Of a stretch of 64,000 nt of DNA, positions 36,780 to 49,171 are shown one piece after another. The position numbers and the translations under genes were made by a program. Numbering within the stretch: the stretch's first letter is position 1; every line of letters starts with the position of its first letter. The notes under the pieces were generated by a model. It was not told the DNA's origin. It did no database searches and saw only the letters and a program-made list of their open reading frames with translations. The stretch comes from Ustulina deusta (taxonomy: Eukaryota > Ascomycota > Sordariomycetes > Xylariales > Xylariaceae): the NCBI GenBank assembly GCA_023159155.1, contig JAJNNX010000008.1, forward strand, positions 434,001-498,000, written 5' to 3'.

Positions 36780-39179
36780 TTTTTATAACATAGTATAAGC
36801 AAAACTTATATAATTTTTAATATATATATTACTATAATTATATAAATTAAAAACTATTTATTATAAAACAGATTTTAATATATATTATAAAACAGTTTAT
36901 ATAAGCGATTTTTTAAAAAATCATTTAATAAGCAGTAAAATATAAACATAAAAATATAAAACATAAATATATTAAAAAAAATAATTATAAATAATCTAGT
37001 TATTAATTATTTTTAAATATTAAATTTAATTTTTTAATTTTAATAATATTAAATTTTAGCTTATAAACTGTTTTTTTATTAATAATATTTATACTATAAT
37101 ATTACTATATTTATTATATTTTATTACTTATATATAATCTATTTTAAATTTTATATTTATTTAAGTGTTATATATATTATTTATTTAAATATTTTTATAA
37201 TAATAAAATATATTTATTTAATAAAGTTTTTTATTGCTTAATAATATAAAAAAAGATTTATTTATTAATTTATTATTACTAAATTTATAAATTATTTTAA
37301 GTATTATTAAAGATTTGTTTTATTTATAAATAAAAAGTTTTATTTATTTATTACTATTTTTTATAACTTATTAATTTAAAAAATCAAAAGCTTATAATAA
37401 TTTATAAAATATTTATTTGTTTTAAAAATAAAATCTTTATTATTATTAATTATAGTTTTTTTAAATCTATTAATATTATTATATTTATTTTATTTTACTT
37501 AATAAAATCTATTTCTTAGTTATAGCCTTTTTTATTATAATAAACATAAATCTAAAATAAAACTTAAAAAAATAACTCAAAATTATTTATATAAGAATGA
37601 CTTTTACTTATAAAAATATTAATTATTATAAAAGCTTTTATACTAGTAATCTTTTTTATATTTAATATTTATATTTAATTAATTTTAATTATAAGATCTA
37701 GATTAATTAAAAATAAAAATAAAAAAAACTTATTATTATTTTTATTTATTATAAGATTATTAATTAAGATATTTCTATATAAAAAACTAGCTTTTTTATA
37801 TAAAAATTTATATTTTTAAATATATTTTTTTAAAGCATTAAATAAAGCAACCCAGAAAGTTGCTTTATAAATAGGTATTTTATAATTATAAAAAATAATA
37901 TATTAATATATTTAATTAAAGAAAAGTTTATTGCTAAGTTTTATTAGTAATATAAAACCTAAACAAAAACGTTTATTAAATAAAATAATAATACTAGTTT
38001 AACTAAAAAATTATTTTAAGTTTATAAAGCTTTAATATAATAGCGCTTTTATAACTAAAGTTTATTAGTTATATATATGCCTGGTTTAATAATTACTTAT
38101 TTTTATAATATCTAACTTTTTTTAAATATTATTTTAAATATTATTATTTTAATTTTATATATATATTATTTTATAATAATAATACTAAGTTATATTTTTT
38201 ATATTTTTATTTGTTATTTTTTAAAATAACTTGTTTTTTTTATTATGTTTTAAGAACTATTATAAATCTTTAATAATAAATAATATAAATTTGTTTTTTT
38301 GCAAATATTTTTTCTAATAAATAATTGTACAGCTTATTATATTATATATTAATCTAGTAATTTTATTAAAAACTAAACGTTTTATTTTTTTGTTTTATTA
38401 GATTTTAATATATTATTAATAATCTAATTTAATAATTATAAAGTTAAAACTAAAAGCTTTATTATTTATTTAAAAAAACGAAAAATTATTAATAAAAAAT
38501 ACTAGCTGTTTTTATTAATATTAAATTTTTTTAAAGTAATATTATTAAGCCGGTTAAATTTTTAAAACTATATTTAGTTTTTATATAAAATAAAAACTAA
38601 AATAAAATAACGTATTAATTAAGCAGTAAATATTTTTTTTATATATTTTATTATATTAAAGTAAGTTTTAAATAAAATATTATTATTTAGGTTGCTTTTT
38701 AATTTGCTAAGTATTAAAATATATAATTAATTATATTTTATAACTTTATAAGTTTTTAGATTATTTATAAAGTTAATATTTAGTTTACATGATATAATTA
38801 AGCTTTTAAATAATATATTAAGTTATACTAATAGTTTTTATATTATTAACTTATAGTTTTATGTTTATTATAAAATTTATTTAATAAAGTTAATAAGCTA
38901 GTCTAAAATATTATTTTATTTAGTATTTATTAGCTATTTAGTTTAGTTTTATTGAAATAATAGCTGTATTTTTTAAATATATTTATAAAAAATAATTTAA
39001 AATGTGGTTTTAAGTTTAAAAATATTATTAAAAAAAGCTTTATAAAAATTCGGAATATTTATATATATAATACTAAGTTTATTACTAAGTGCTTTGTTTA
39101 TATAATTGCGTTTTTTAGAAAAATTTATAATACTGCTTATAGTAAAGCGTTCTAATATTTATAAAATAAAAAAAATAAG

Positions 39180-39730
39180 TTTTTACAAAGAGATAAATTT
39201 AGTAACAGCGTTATAGACTTGTTTTTAGATTTTGGTATTAAGTTAATAAATAAGAACAGTATATAAAAAAGGTTTGATTCGGTTAAAGTAAATATTATTA
39301 AAAGCAACAGCTGAGGTAAGCTTTAAGAGATTTTAGTAAAGGTTGCTAATATTAAACATAGAAAGAAACTTTTAGATAGCTAAGGTCGAGATATAAGTCT
39401 TGTATTTCTGGATGCTAGTTAGTATTAATATTTAATTCGGGTTGTAATAGTACGACCTTCTAAGCTTATTAAATCAATGTTTGTAGGGATCAGAGCAATT
39501 TTATATAATAAAGCATATACTACGTTAAGATATGCGCCGAAAAAGTAGGCCTGAATAATATCAAGCTAGTATTAGTCTATTGCAGTATTGCGATAATAAT
39601 AAAAAAAGAAAGTCGGCAAGGCGTGTTCTATGTATGGTCGGGAGTACCTATTTACGCTATTATTAATAACTGCAATAACTATACAGATAAATGTACGGAC
39701 TAATAGGTACCTAATAAAGCTTATTTTTAT
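39180..39730 (+). pseudogene. Less degraded island, probable transposon coding relic
   Basis: GC content is visibly higher than in the surroundings. On the plus strand one frame reads as peptide-like segments separated by TAG/TGA/TAA at positions where RIP would turn Gln or Trp codons into stops (near 39530-39620). A cysteine-containing stretch near 39630 (KACSMYGREYL) could be a decayed zinc-knuckle. The family is not identified. Confidence 0.3.
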
Positions 39731-41380
39731 TGTTTTATCTGTTGAACTTTAGGCTTTATTAGGCTACTACTATATTAAGCTGATTTTTAAGTTTTAATGC
39801 ACTAGCTTTATATGCTTATATATAAGCGACTTCCTAAAAAGTTGCTCTAGTTGCAGCTTAGCTAATAAACAAATATACTAGTAGAATTTAAGCTAGGTAA
39901 GACAAAATGCAATACTACTTTATTATATATTAATTAGTTAATTTATATTTTGTTTTAGTTATACTTTTGATCTGTAGCTATGCTTGGTTAGCGTGGCTGG
40001 TTAGTTTATTAATACTCTAATATAGCTTAAAGACAAATCTGTGCTGCTTGCCTTACTTTACTACATATTATAATACTTTATTTATTTCGTAAAACAAATA
40101 TTTCTAGCTTTATATAATGCTTACTATTACTTTTAGTTTAGTATATATATATAGTATATCTTATATATTTTATACCAGGCTATATAACCCGGCTAAAGTA
40201 AGATATAAATAAACAGAAAATATATATGAGCTTTTATTAATTATTTAAAATTAGGCAGATTATAAAAAAAAAAAGCAAAATAAGAATTATATTATTTAAA
40301 ATTCAAAAGTAAACTTTTGTTTATTATTTATATTACTCCGAAAATACTGCTAATATAAGCACAATATTATACTTAATATTATTTTTGCTGTTATAATTTA
40401 ATATTTTATTTTTATTAATTTTTTTTTTATATAAACAGCATAAATAATAAAAATTAAATTACTTAATTTTTTTATTTGCTTATATAATTTATTATTACCT
40501 TTTTTAACTTAGCATTTTTTAATCGGCATATATTATAATTTAGTAATTTTAATACTAGTTAGCTAACTCTAGCATTTATAAAACTATATTATTATAAGAA
40601 TTTATTTATTATTATTATTTATATAAAAACTGCTGTTTTAATTACTGTTTTTTAATATAATTATATAAATAGCGCAGGGCTATTATAAAGCTTATTATTA
40701 TTAGCTGAGTTATAGCTAGTATTTATAAAACAGTTAGCTGCAGCTAGCGAACTATTTTTAAAGAGCTATAATAAAGATTTAGTAGCTTTTTTAAATTAAA
40801 ATTTTTTTAATTACTAATCTTTTAAAATAATCGAAACTTTTGTTATTTAAAGTTATACTGCTTAAATTCTAAATTTTAAAGCTAGCTAAACTTTATAATA
40901 ATAATAATTTTTTTATTAGAGTTAGCTGTATTATTGCTATAAAATAAATCTAATTATATTTATAAAATATTATTATTTTTTTTAGTCTTTTTATTAAATA
41001 TATTTAATTTATTTTTATTATTAATATAAAAAGATCTTTTTTTTACTAAACAAAATAAAGCTTAATATAACTAGTTTATAATAAGATTAGTGATTTTTAT
41101 AACTTTTAAAATTAGCCCGATAAATTTATTATAGATCATAGGACTAACTAGGAATTTATTAATAATATTAATAAAAAAAGCAAAATAAACGCTATAACAA
41201 AACAGCTGTATTATAGTTTAAAAAGAACTGTTTAGTTATATAGTATAAATAAACTAATTTATTATTTCTTACTTAATATAATATCTACTATATATATAAT
41301 TTATATTTTATTATTAAAATATTAATTAAGCTAGAAAAAACTATTAATAATTTTTTTAATATAATAAAAATAATGTATTT

Positions 41381-41682
41381 TGTTGGAATAGTATTCCAGG
41401 TCAATCGTACGCTATTTATGGGTCACTCACCTTGGCCACCTAAGGTGGCCAAGTCAGGTGGTTAGCCCATGGCTAGCCCATGGCTAAGGGGCCATGGTGG
41501 ACCCCTTCGTACGAAGGGGTATACCAGGCCCTCCCACACCTTCTAATTCCTTTCCTTTTTCTTCCTTTCGAAAGGCATTCGAACATAATATAATATAGAT
41601 TGTATAGTGTTTGCTTTACTAGATCTGTTTTTATGTATAGCACTATATATATATATACTATTCCGGATAGAGCTAACTAATA
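41381..41682 (+). repeat. Family-B LTR, copy 1
   Basis: 302 bp beginning TGTTGGAATAGTATTCC and ending CTAACTAATA, a RIP-altered form of the ..CCAACCAACA end of copy 2. Inside it are hairpins: CTTGGCCACC-TAA-GGTGGCCAAG and the palindrome CCCTTCGTACGAAGGG. No matching target duplication: flanks are TATTT and TTAAT. Confidence 0.75.
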
Positions 41683-43044
41683 TTAATTAGTAAGTTAACT
41701 AGCAAACTTATAAATTAGCAAAGTTTAAAAAAATAAAATACTGCTAAATATTATATAATAATCTAAAAATATTTCTGCTTAGTAAAAAACTTTAGCTTAT
41801 TATATAAAGGTTTTAAAAAAATATAGTCCGCCTAGCAAATATACTTTAAATAACTTTTATATAAGTTATTAAACTAGATTAATATTTAGGTTTAATTTTT
41901 TAATTTTTTGCTTAGCAAAAAAAAAAAACAAATTAACTAAAGTTTTTACTACGAACTTTATATAAAACAATCTAAATTTTATTCTGCCTAGTAAATAAAC
42001 TATAGAATTAATTACAAGCTATTTTATACTTTACCTTTTTTATATAACTAATATATAGCTACTATATAAAGCTTTTATATTTATATTTCTGTTTTAACTA
42101 AACTATTTATTTTTATATATGTCTTATTTAGTAGAACTAAAAAAAAAATTAATTAGTTTTATATAATTTTTATATATAAAACAATTATAACTAATCTGTT
42201 TAATAGACTAGATTATAAAATTAACTATGAACTTTTTTATAACTTTTACTTTTTGTATAACCTACTTTTATAAAACAGACCTACAAAAATATCTAAATAC
42301 TTCTTTTAATAACTTGCTATATGCTAGCTAAATAGCATTTTTATTTATTTAATAATCTATTATATAAACTAGCTAAATAACTTTTAGACTATTTTATTAT
42401 ACGTAAAACTAAGTAATAAACTTTTGTTTTATTTATAGCTTTGTATAATTCTAGACTTTGTACAGCCAGGCTTTACCCTACCTTTTTTCCCTTTTTTTTT
42501 ATATAAATACTATATAAAAAACCTATTTCTAATACTATATATTATAACAACTAACCTTCTAGTTAAATTTTTATATAAAAACCTAGCTAAAAAAAACAAT
42601 ATCCTAATAAAGCTATAAAAAAATATACTAGCTTTGCATACTAAGCCTACCAAAACCCTATTAGTATATAAGATTTAGCTAATAATTAAAAACTATTTAT
42701 AATATATTTAGCTATAACTATGTTTAGCTATATAAATATATAAATATTTAGGTTTTGAATAACAAGGTATATATATAATAATTTTTAAAAATAAACTATT
42801 AAATATTTTAATTAGGTTAACTAGTACTTCTAAAAAAAATTAATTAAAACAATTAAATAAAACAGATCGTATAAACCCCTTAAAAATATTTTATATACTA
42901 ACTAGCTTATATAACTAATAATAAACTATTATCTAAGTATATTAGATAACTAATTTTAATCACCTATTTATGTTTTTAAACCAGCCCTATCTAGAGGGAT
43001 AGACCCCCTTTTTTTTTTTTTTTTGTACAACCTATATATAAAGG

Positions 43045-43200
43045 ACCTATATACCCTTTTATACAACTGCTTTCTTAACTCTGTACGGAACAGACCTATA
43101 TACCCTTTTATATAACTATTTTTTTAACCCTGTATAGAACGGACCTATATATTTTTTTGTACGACTGCTTTTTTTAACCCTGTATAGAACGGACTTATTT
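43045..43200. repeat. Tandem repeat, about 49-50 bp period
   Basis: Successive units start near 43045, 43094, 43143 and 43193. Each contains ACCTATATACCC, a T-rich stretch, ACTGC and CCTGTATAGAACGG. About three and a quarter copies. No function is apparent. Confidence 0.6.
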
Positions 43201-43556
43201 CCTTTTTCTTAGCTAATATCTGTACAGACCTAAACGTTAAATTTTTGAAAAAAAAAAAACAGAGCTAAAAAGATATTAGTAATAATAAAGATCTACCTTA
43301 TTAACTTGTTATATGTTAGCTAAACAACCTTTATGCTGTACGGAGCATTTTATTTCGGCTATACGAAGGGCTAGCTCTATAGAAAGGCTAGCTATATAAA
43401 AGCTTTGTTTTTAAGTATTAAATAGATTGTTTTAGTATTAAACAGAGATTTTGTTTTTTTTTTATACGAAGTATTTGTTTTAATTGTACGAAGTTTTTAT
43501 ATTTAGTTTGTCCGTACAATTAACCTAGCAATACAACAAAAAATAAAAATAATCAG

Positions 43557-43858
43557 TGTTAGAATAGTATTCTAGGTCAATTGTACGCTATTTATAGGTT
43601 ACTCACCTTGGCCACTTAAGGTGGCCAAGTCAGGTGGTTAGCCCATAGCTAGCCCATGGCTAAGGGGCCATAGTGGACCCCTTCGTACAAAGAAGTATAC
43701 CAGACCTTCCCACACCTTCTAATTCCTTTCTTTTTTCTTCTTTTTAAAAAGCATTCGAACATAGTACAATATAGATTATATAGTGTTTGCTTTACCAGAT
43801 CTGCTCTTGCGTATAGTACTATATATGCACATACTATCCCGGATAGAGCCAACCAACA
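43557..43858 (+). repeat. Family-B LTR, copy 2
   Basis: 302 bp from TGTTAGAATAGTATTC to CCAACCAACA, closely similar to copy 1 across its length. Differences are mainly C/T and G/A. It includes the same GGCCAAG hairpin. Apparent open frames inside it are not genes. Confidence 0.75.
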
Positions 43859-46800
43859 ATTTTATATTTTAAACTTATTTAATAAACTTATTATAAATTA
43901 TAGCTTTTTTTTCTGCTTTATAAATAGCTAGACTATTTATAGCTTTATTAATTAAATAAAAAAATTTAATATTAAATAGCTAATATAAGCTTTATAATAA
44001 ATTTTTAGGCTAGAAAGCACTTAAAAACTATTTTATTATTTTTAGTATAACTTTTTTTTTATATAAGATATGTTTAGTTAAATACCGGATAATTTAAACT
44101 TAAAAAAATATTTATTTAAACTTTTAAGCTAAAAACGTGGTAGAAAAAAAAATATAATAAATAGTAATTTAAGTTTTAATAAAAGCTAAAGTTAGGTTTT
44201 AATTAAAAAGTTAAAAGCTTAAGTAAAAATAATAAAAATTAAGCAAGTATAGATTATATTAATAAAAAAAACAGTAGTATTTTTTTTTAAATATATTTGA
44301 ACTATTAATATAGTAAAAAATATTATATATTTTTAAACTAGTTTATAAGTTTTTATTATTTATTATTTAGAAATTTGCTTTATTATTAAAAATATAGATT
44401 TAATAATTAAGCTTTAAAAGTTATAGCTAATATAATTATAAAGTTTTAAGTTAAAAGTAGCTCAGGTTATTAATAGTAGTTTTTTTTCTGTTTTATAAAC
44501 TAATAAATATTATAAAATTATTTAAGATATTCAAGCAAATTATAATAATTAATACTAATACTTTTTAATTTATACCAAAGCTTTTTATTATTAAGCTTAT
44601 TTTTTTAAGTATTTTTTTTATTTATAATATATAATATTTTTATAAAAGTTTTTTAGATTAATATATATTAATTAAAAAAGTTTTTAATAAATTATAAAGC
44701 TAAAGCTATATATTATATAGGAGATATAAAAAGCTAGCTTATAATATTATAACTATTGGCTTTAAATTTATTTTTTTATTTATAACCTAGTTAAACTATT
44801 AAGAAATAATTATTATATATTTATATAAATTTTATTATTTAATAAATTAAATATATAATATAAAGTATTAAGCAGTATATTTGAAACTATAATAAAATAT
44901 TAAGTTAGCTAGCTATATTATATTAAAAGTAGATTTTTTATAATAATAATCTTAAAAGAAATTATATTATATTATTTTATATACTATAGTAATAAATCTA
45001 TGCTTTTAACTATTATATAGTTCTTATAAAAATAAAAATAATAAAAGATTGTAAAATTCAAATAGCTTAAAAGTTTGATATAAATATTTTTTTAAAAAAG
45101 TAATAAATAATAAAAATAATAAGCTAGCTATTTATATATTATTTTAAATAATTAAAAGTAAGCAGAAGTAAAACAATATTTAAATAGAAATAAATATAAA
45201 AAACAAAAATAACTTTTTAAAAAGTCGGTATAACTAAAAGAATAGTAAACTAATAATAAGCTAGTAGTTTAAAAAAGGCGGACCATATTTTTTGATAGTT
45301 AATAGAAATAAAAAAACTATAAGCAATAAGGGCTAGGTTCAGAAAAGCAGGAGCAACTTTCTAAAAAGTTAATATAACCGAAAGAATAATAAGCTAGCTA
45401 TGGACTATTAACGCTAAGTAATAATAAAATATAATATGCTATGTTATAATATTATTTAGTTTAAAAAAAAATAGTTAGCTATAAAAAGCTTGCTTGCTTT
45501 TAGTTAAATTATTTTTTTTTTATTTTTTTTATTTTTTTTTTAAGCAAACAGTTTAAAGTTTTTTAGAACTTACTAATTAATCTTTTACTTATAATAATAA
45601 TAACTATTTTTTATAAAACATATAAATAGATTGCTTATAATATATTTAAAATCGAACGTTTTATTTCTAACCGGATAATAAACAAGTATAAAACTAGTAG
45701 TAAATTATTAGATTTTAGCGTAATATAAAAAGTAATCTTTTTATTACGTTTTCTAGTAGTTTTTATAAAACTTTTTAATATTTTTAGTAAATTAATAAAT
45801 ATAAAAATATTAAGTTTGTTTTTATTTTAATACTTTATTTTAAATTAATATTATAATAATTTATATATTAATAGTAATAATAATAATTTTAAAAATTATA
45901 TTAAAAAAATATCTAAATATTTCTATAAAGTTTAAAATATTAATTTAGAATTTAATATTAAAACTATTATTAATAATTACTAGTTTAAAAACAAACTTAA
46001 AAATAAGTTTAAAAAACTTATATTAGATTTTAATATAAGATCTGCTTATAAAAACCTGAAATATAATAAGTTTAATAATTATAATTTTATTAATTTTATA
46101 GCTATATAAAAAAAAAAAAATATTTTGTAGTATAAAAATAATAATATATTTTAAAATATATTATTAGTAGTTTTTTTTATAATAAAAAATCTTACTGTTT
46201 AATCTACGTTTATATAAAAAATAATTAAAAAATTAAACATTTTAAAAAAACTTTTAGTAACCTAGTTATAAACTTTTTTAAAAACTTTTCTAATTTATTA
46301 TAATAAAATTATTTAAAAAAAAATATATTAGTTAGCTATAACTAGCCTGTCGGGCTAATAATAAAATAATTTATTATTAAATTTACTAAGTTTAGTCTAA
46401 AAAAATTTAAATAATTATAGTTTTTTATAAATTTAATAAAAACTTATAAAGATTTTTTAGATTTTTTAAAAATAATATATTAAATATAAGCTATATAATT
46501 AAACAGGTCGTAATAAAAATTTATAATTAAATTAGGATTTATTAAATAATATAAAAGTTCTATTTGTTATACTTTAATTATAATTGTATTTACTTAATAA
46601 TATTATAACTAAACAAATTTATTATTTTTATTATTTTATATAGCAGAAATATAAAAAATATTAAGCAAGACTTTTGGTTTTATATTTAAAAATATAAGCA
46701 AAAAAAAAAATGCAAAAAACGCATTATAAACAACTTATTACTTATTTAATAAAAAGCAGAATATAAAATAAACTAATAATTATTTTAAGTTTTAATATTC

Positions 46801-48849
46801 TTTTTTAAAATATATAATAAGTTTAATATTTTTGTTTATATAAAAAAAACTTATTTATTATTTTTATAAAAATCTTGCTAAATCTAAAAAATAAGTTATA
46901 TAAAACTTAATTTTTTAGCTTTAAAATAACTAAATAAAAATAAAAATATTTTAATTTTTAAAAAAACAAATAAGTATATTTATAAAAACTAGCCGAACAA
47001 ATATAGTTGTTTTTAAAAAAGTTTTTAAAAGTAAAATACTACTTAATATTTTAAAGCAAAATTTTTAATATTTTTAAAAAAAAAATAAAGTATTTAGTAT
47101 CTAGAAATATATTTTAAATTAAAAATATAAAATATTGTTTTAGTATTAAAATATTTAATTAACTAAACAAAATAAAATAATTTAATAATAAATTTATTTT
47201 GCTTTATTTTTATTTATTAATAAGATAAACCGCGGAAAATAATAGCGAAACTTTTTAAAAAAACCGCATAAATAATCAAAAAATAAAAAAAACATAAAAC
47301 TAGACAACTATTTTATTTGTTTTTTTTTATTTTTTTAGTATAAAAATTACTTTAATTTTTTTAAAATTAATTATAAAAATAATATAGTTTATTATTATAA
47401 TTTATTTAAAAAAAAAACTTATATAAAAATTAAAATAAATATTTTAAAGTTTTTAATTTTAGTATTATATTAATTTAATAATAAAAAATATATAAAGATT
47501 AGTTTTTTAGGTTATAATATATTAAACAAGTTTATATATTAGTTTTTTAAATATTTATTTTTTATTAATTATAAAATAAACAGTTTTTTAATAATACAAT
47601 AGTTTTAATTACAGCTTATTTATTATTATATCTGTGTACTGTTACGATCAGTCAAGTAAAGCTTTTATAGCTAGTTTATTAATACTATAGATAAAGACTC
47701 TAAGCTAAAAAAAAAAAAATCAGAGTTTATAAAATAAATAAATATAAACTTTGTATGTATAGCTGCAAAGTTATAGGTTAGTTTATGTATAGATTTCTTA
47801 TTTTATTGCTATATAAGTCCGGAATTCTTATAAGTTTTGCTAAAACTATATTAACTGTTATATTACCCTTTTTTAAAACTAAAAATTTAAATATAGTTTT
47901 AATTCGAAATTATTAATAATATTAAGTTTATATAGTTTTGTTATATTATATTGCTTTATTATTATTTTTATAATTATTTATAAATTTATTAGCTGCTATT
48001 ATATATATTTATTTTTATAATTTTATAAAAAGTTTAAATATTTTTTTATAAATTTTATAAAATTAGTTAAGCTTAATTAATATATTTTTAAAATTTTAAG
48101 TTATATACTAGGTATTATTAAAATTATAGTTTTTTTAAATAACCTAGTATTATAGTTTTTTATTTTTTTTATATATTTTTAATTATTTAATTTATTTAAT
48201 TTTAAATTTTGTTTTATTATTAATATTTTTAGCTAGAAATAATAATTAGATTTATTAAAATAAAAAATTATTGTTTATTTTTTGTAATTAATTAGTATAA
48301 AACAGGGTTTTTATTTTATATAAGTTAAATAAATTAAAAATATAATTAAATTTTTATTTTTTTAAAATTTTAAAAAGTTTAATTAATTAAAAATTTAATT
48401 TAATAGTTAATACTTATATTATAAAGTTTTTTTTTTTTAAAAAAACTTTATTTTTTTATTTTAAAATTTATTAAATATTTTTTTTATTAATTTATAGCTT
48501 ATATTATTTTTATATAAAAATTATTATATTATATATTATTTTTTAAATATTTTAAGTTTAATAAACTAATTTAAACATTTATTATTTAATATTAAAATTT
48601 ATAATTATTTTATTAATATTTATTATTAAAAAGTTTTATAGTTTAATTTTTATTATTATTTTTAATAATAATATATTAATTAATAAATATTATAAAATAT
48701 TATATATAAAATTTAAAATAAAAAAATAAATATTTTAATTGTTTTAATATTTATTAATATAAAAATAAAATTATTAATTTAGTTTTTAATTAATTAATTT
48801 TTTAATTTTTTAAGTTTAAAAATAATAAATATTACTATATAAAACAACG

Positions 48850-48911
48850 TTACGGCTTCTGGGCTGCTAAATTCGGCAGCTTTGGCTGCCGGTTTTAGTG
48901 GTCCAGAAGCC
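48850..48911. repeat. TTAC plus imperfect 27-bp-arm hairpin (candidate element terminus)
   Basis: TTAC at 48850-48853 is followed directly by an inverted repeat with arms 48854-48880 and 48885-48911 around a 4-base loop. The outer 9 bases (GGCTTCTGG), a CTAAA block and the inner 7 bases (CGGCAGC) pair perfectly. Overall 22 of 27 positions pair, and four of the five mismatches are transitions. It marks the junction with AT-rich DNA on its left. Confidence 0.7.
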
Positions 48912-48912
48912 A

Positions 48913-48917
48913 AAATC
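48913..48917. repeat. Target-site duplication AAATC, left copy (element C)
   Basis: AAATC immediately before the left LTR. It is identical to 56309-56313 after the right LTR. Confidence 0.85.
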
Positions 48918-49162
48918 TATCAGATTTAGTGTTATAGAGCGTACCGTATATATGTGTTTAGATCGCCTTATCTGTTGTTCTGTCTAGAGGCCCTTTTTTT
49001 TTGCCTCGTGAGATATTTATGTATAAGCTTGCTAGTAAGTGTGGCCTAGCCATACTTATTAAGCTATACTGTTAAGCTATAGCGCTTATATAACTAAGTA
49101 ATTTTGCTATTTATGCCTAATTAGCTTCTTTTGTGGCTACTAGCTATATGCCAAATCTAATA
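48918..49162 (-). repeat. 3' LTR of element C
   Basis: 245 bp; read on the plus strand it starts TATCAGATTTAG and ends CCAAATCTAATA. Its outer (left) half keeps C and G while its inner half is transition-mutated compared with the other LTR. Confidence 0.87.
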
Positions 49163-49171
49163 TACCCTTTT
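49163..49171 (-). other. Polypurine tract of element C
   Basis: AAAAGGGTA on the minus strand, directly beside the 3' LTR. It is the counterpart of AAAGGGGTG in element A, and would prime plus-strand DNA synthesis. Confidence 0.65.

Larger units (their letters stand above)
41381..43858 (+). mobile_element. Possible small LTR element bounded by two family-B LTRs
   Basis: Two 302-bp LTRs in the same orientation enclose only about 1.87 kb of AT-rich DNA without visible coding. This could be a short non-autonomous element, an internally deleted one, or two independent solo LTRs. The outer 5-bp flanks (TATTT, ATTTT) do not form a clear target duplication, so the pairing is unproven. Confidence 0.35.
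36780..48847. repeat. AT-rich, RIP-like degraded repeat block
   Basis: About 12 kb made almost entirely of A and T, with dense TpA and stop codons in all frames, so no intact gene. This is the signature of repeat-induced point mutation (C-to-T at CpA) acting on old transposons. Recognisable items are two family-B LTRs (41381-41682, 43557-43858), a short tandem array (43045-43200), a less degraded island at 39180-39730 and another at 47620-47860. I cannot assign the remaining sequence to families by eye. Confidence 0.85.

Noticed and set aside
43649..43852. Minus-strand frame in the AT-rich block
   Set aside because: Lies wholly inside a family-B LTR; the same sequence in copies 1 and 3 does not keep the frame.
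36780..48847. Mitochondrial insertion as an explanation of the AT-rich block
   Set aside because: No tRNA, rRNA or mitochondrial protein motifs seen; TpA-rich decay with LTRs inside fits RIP better.
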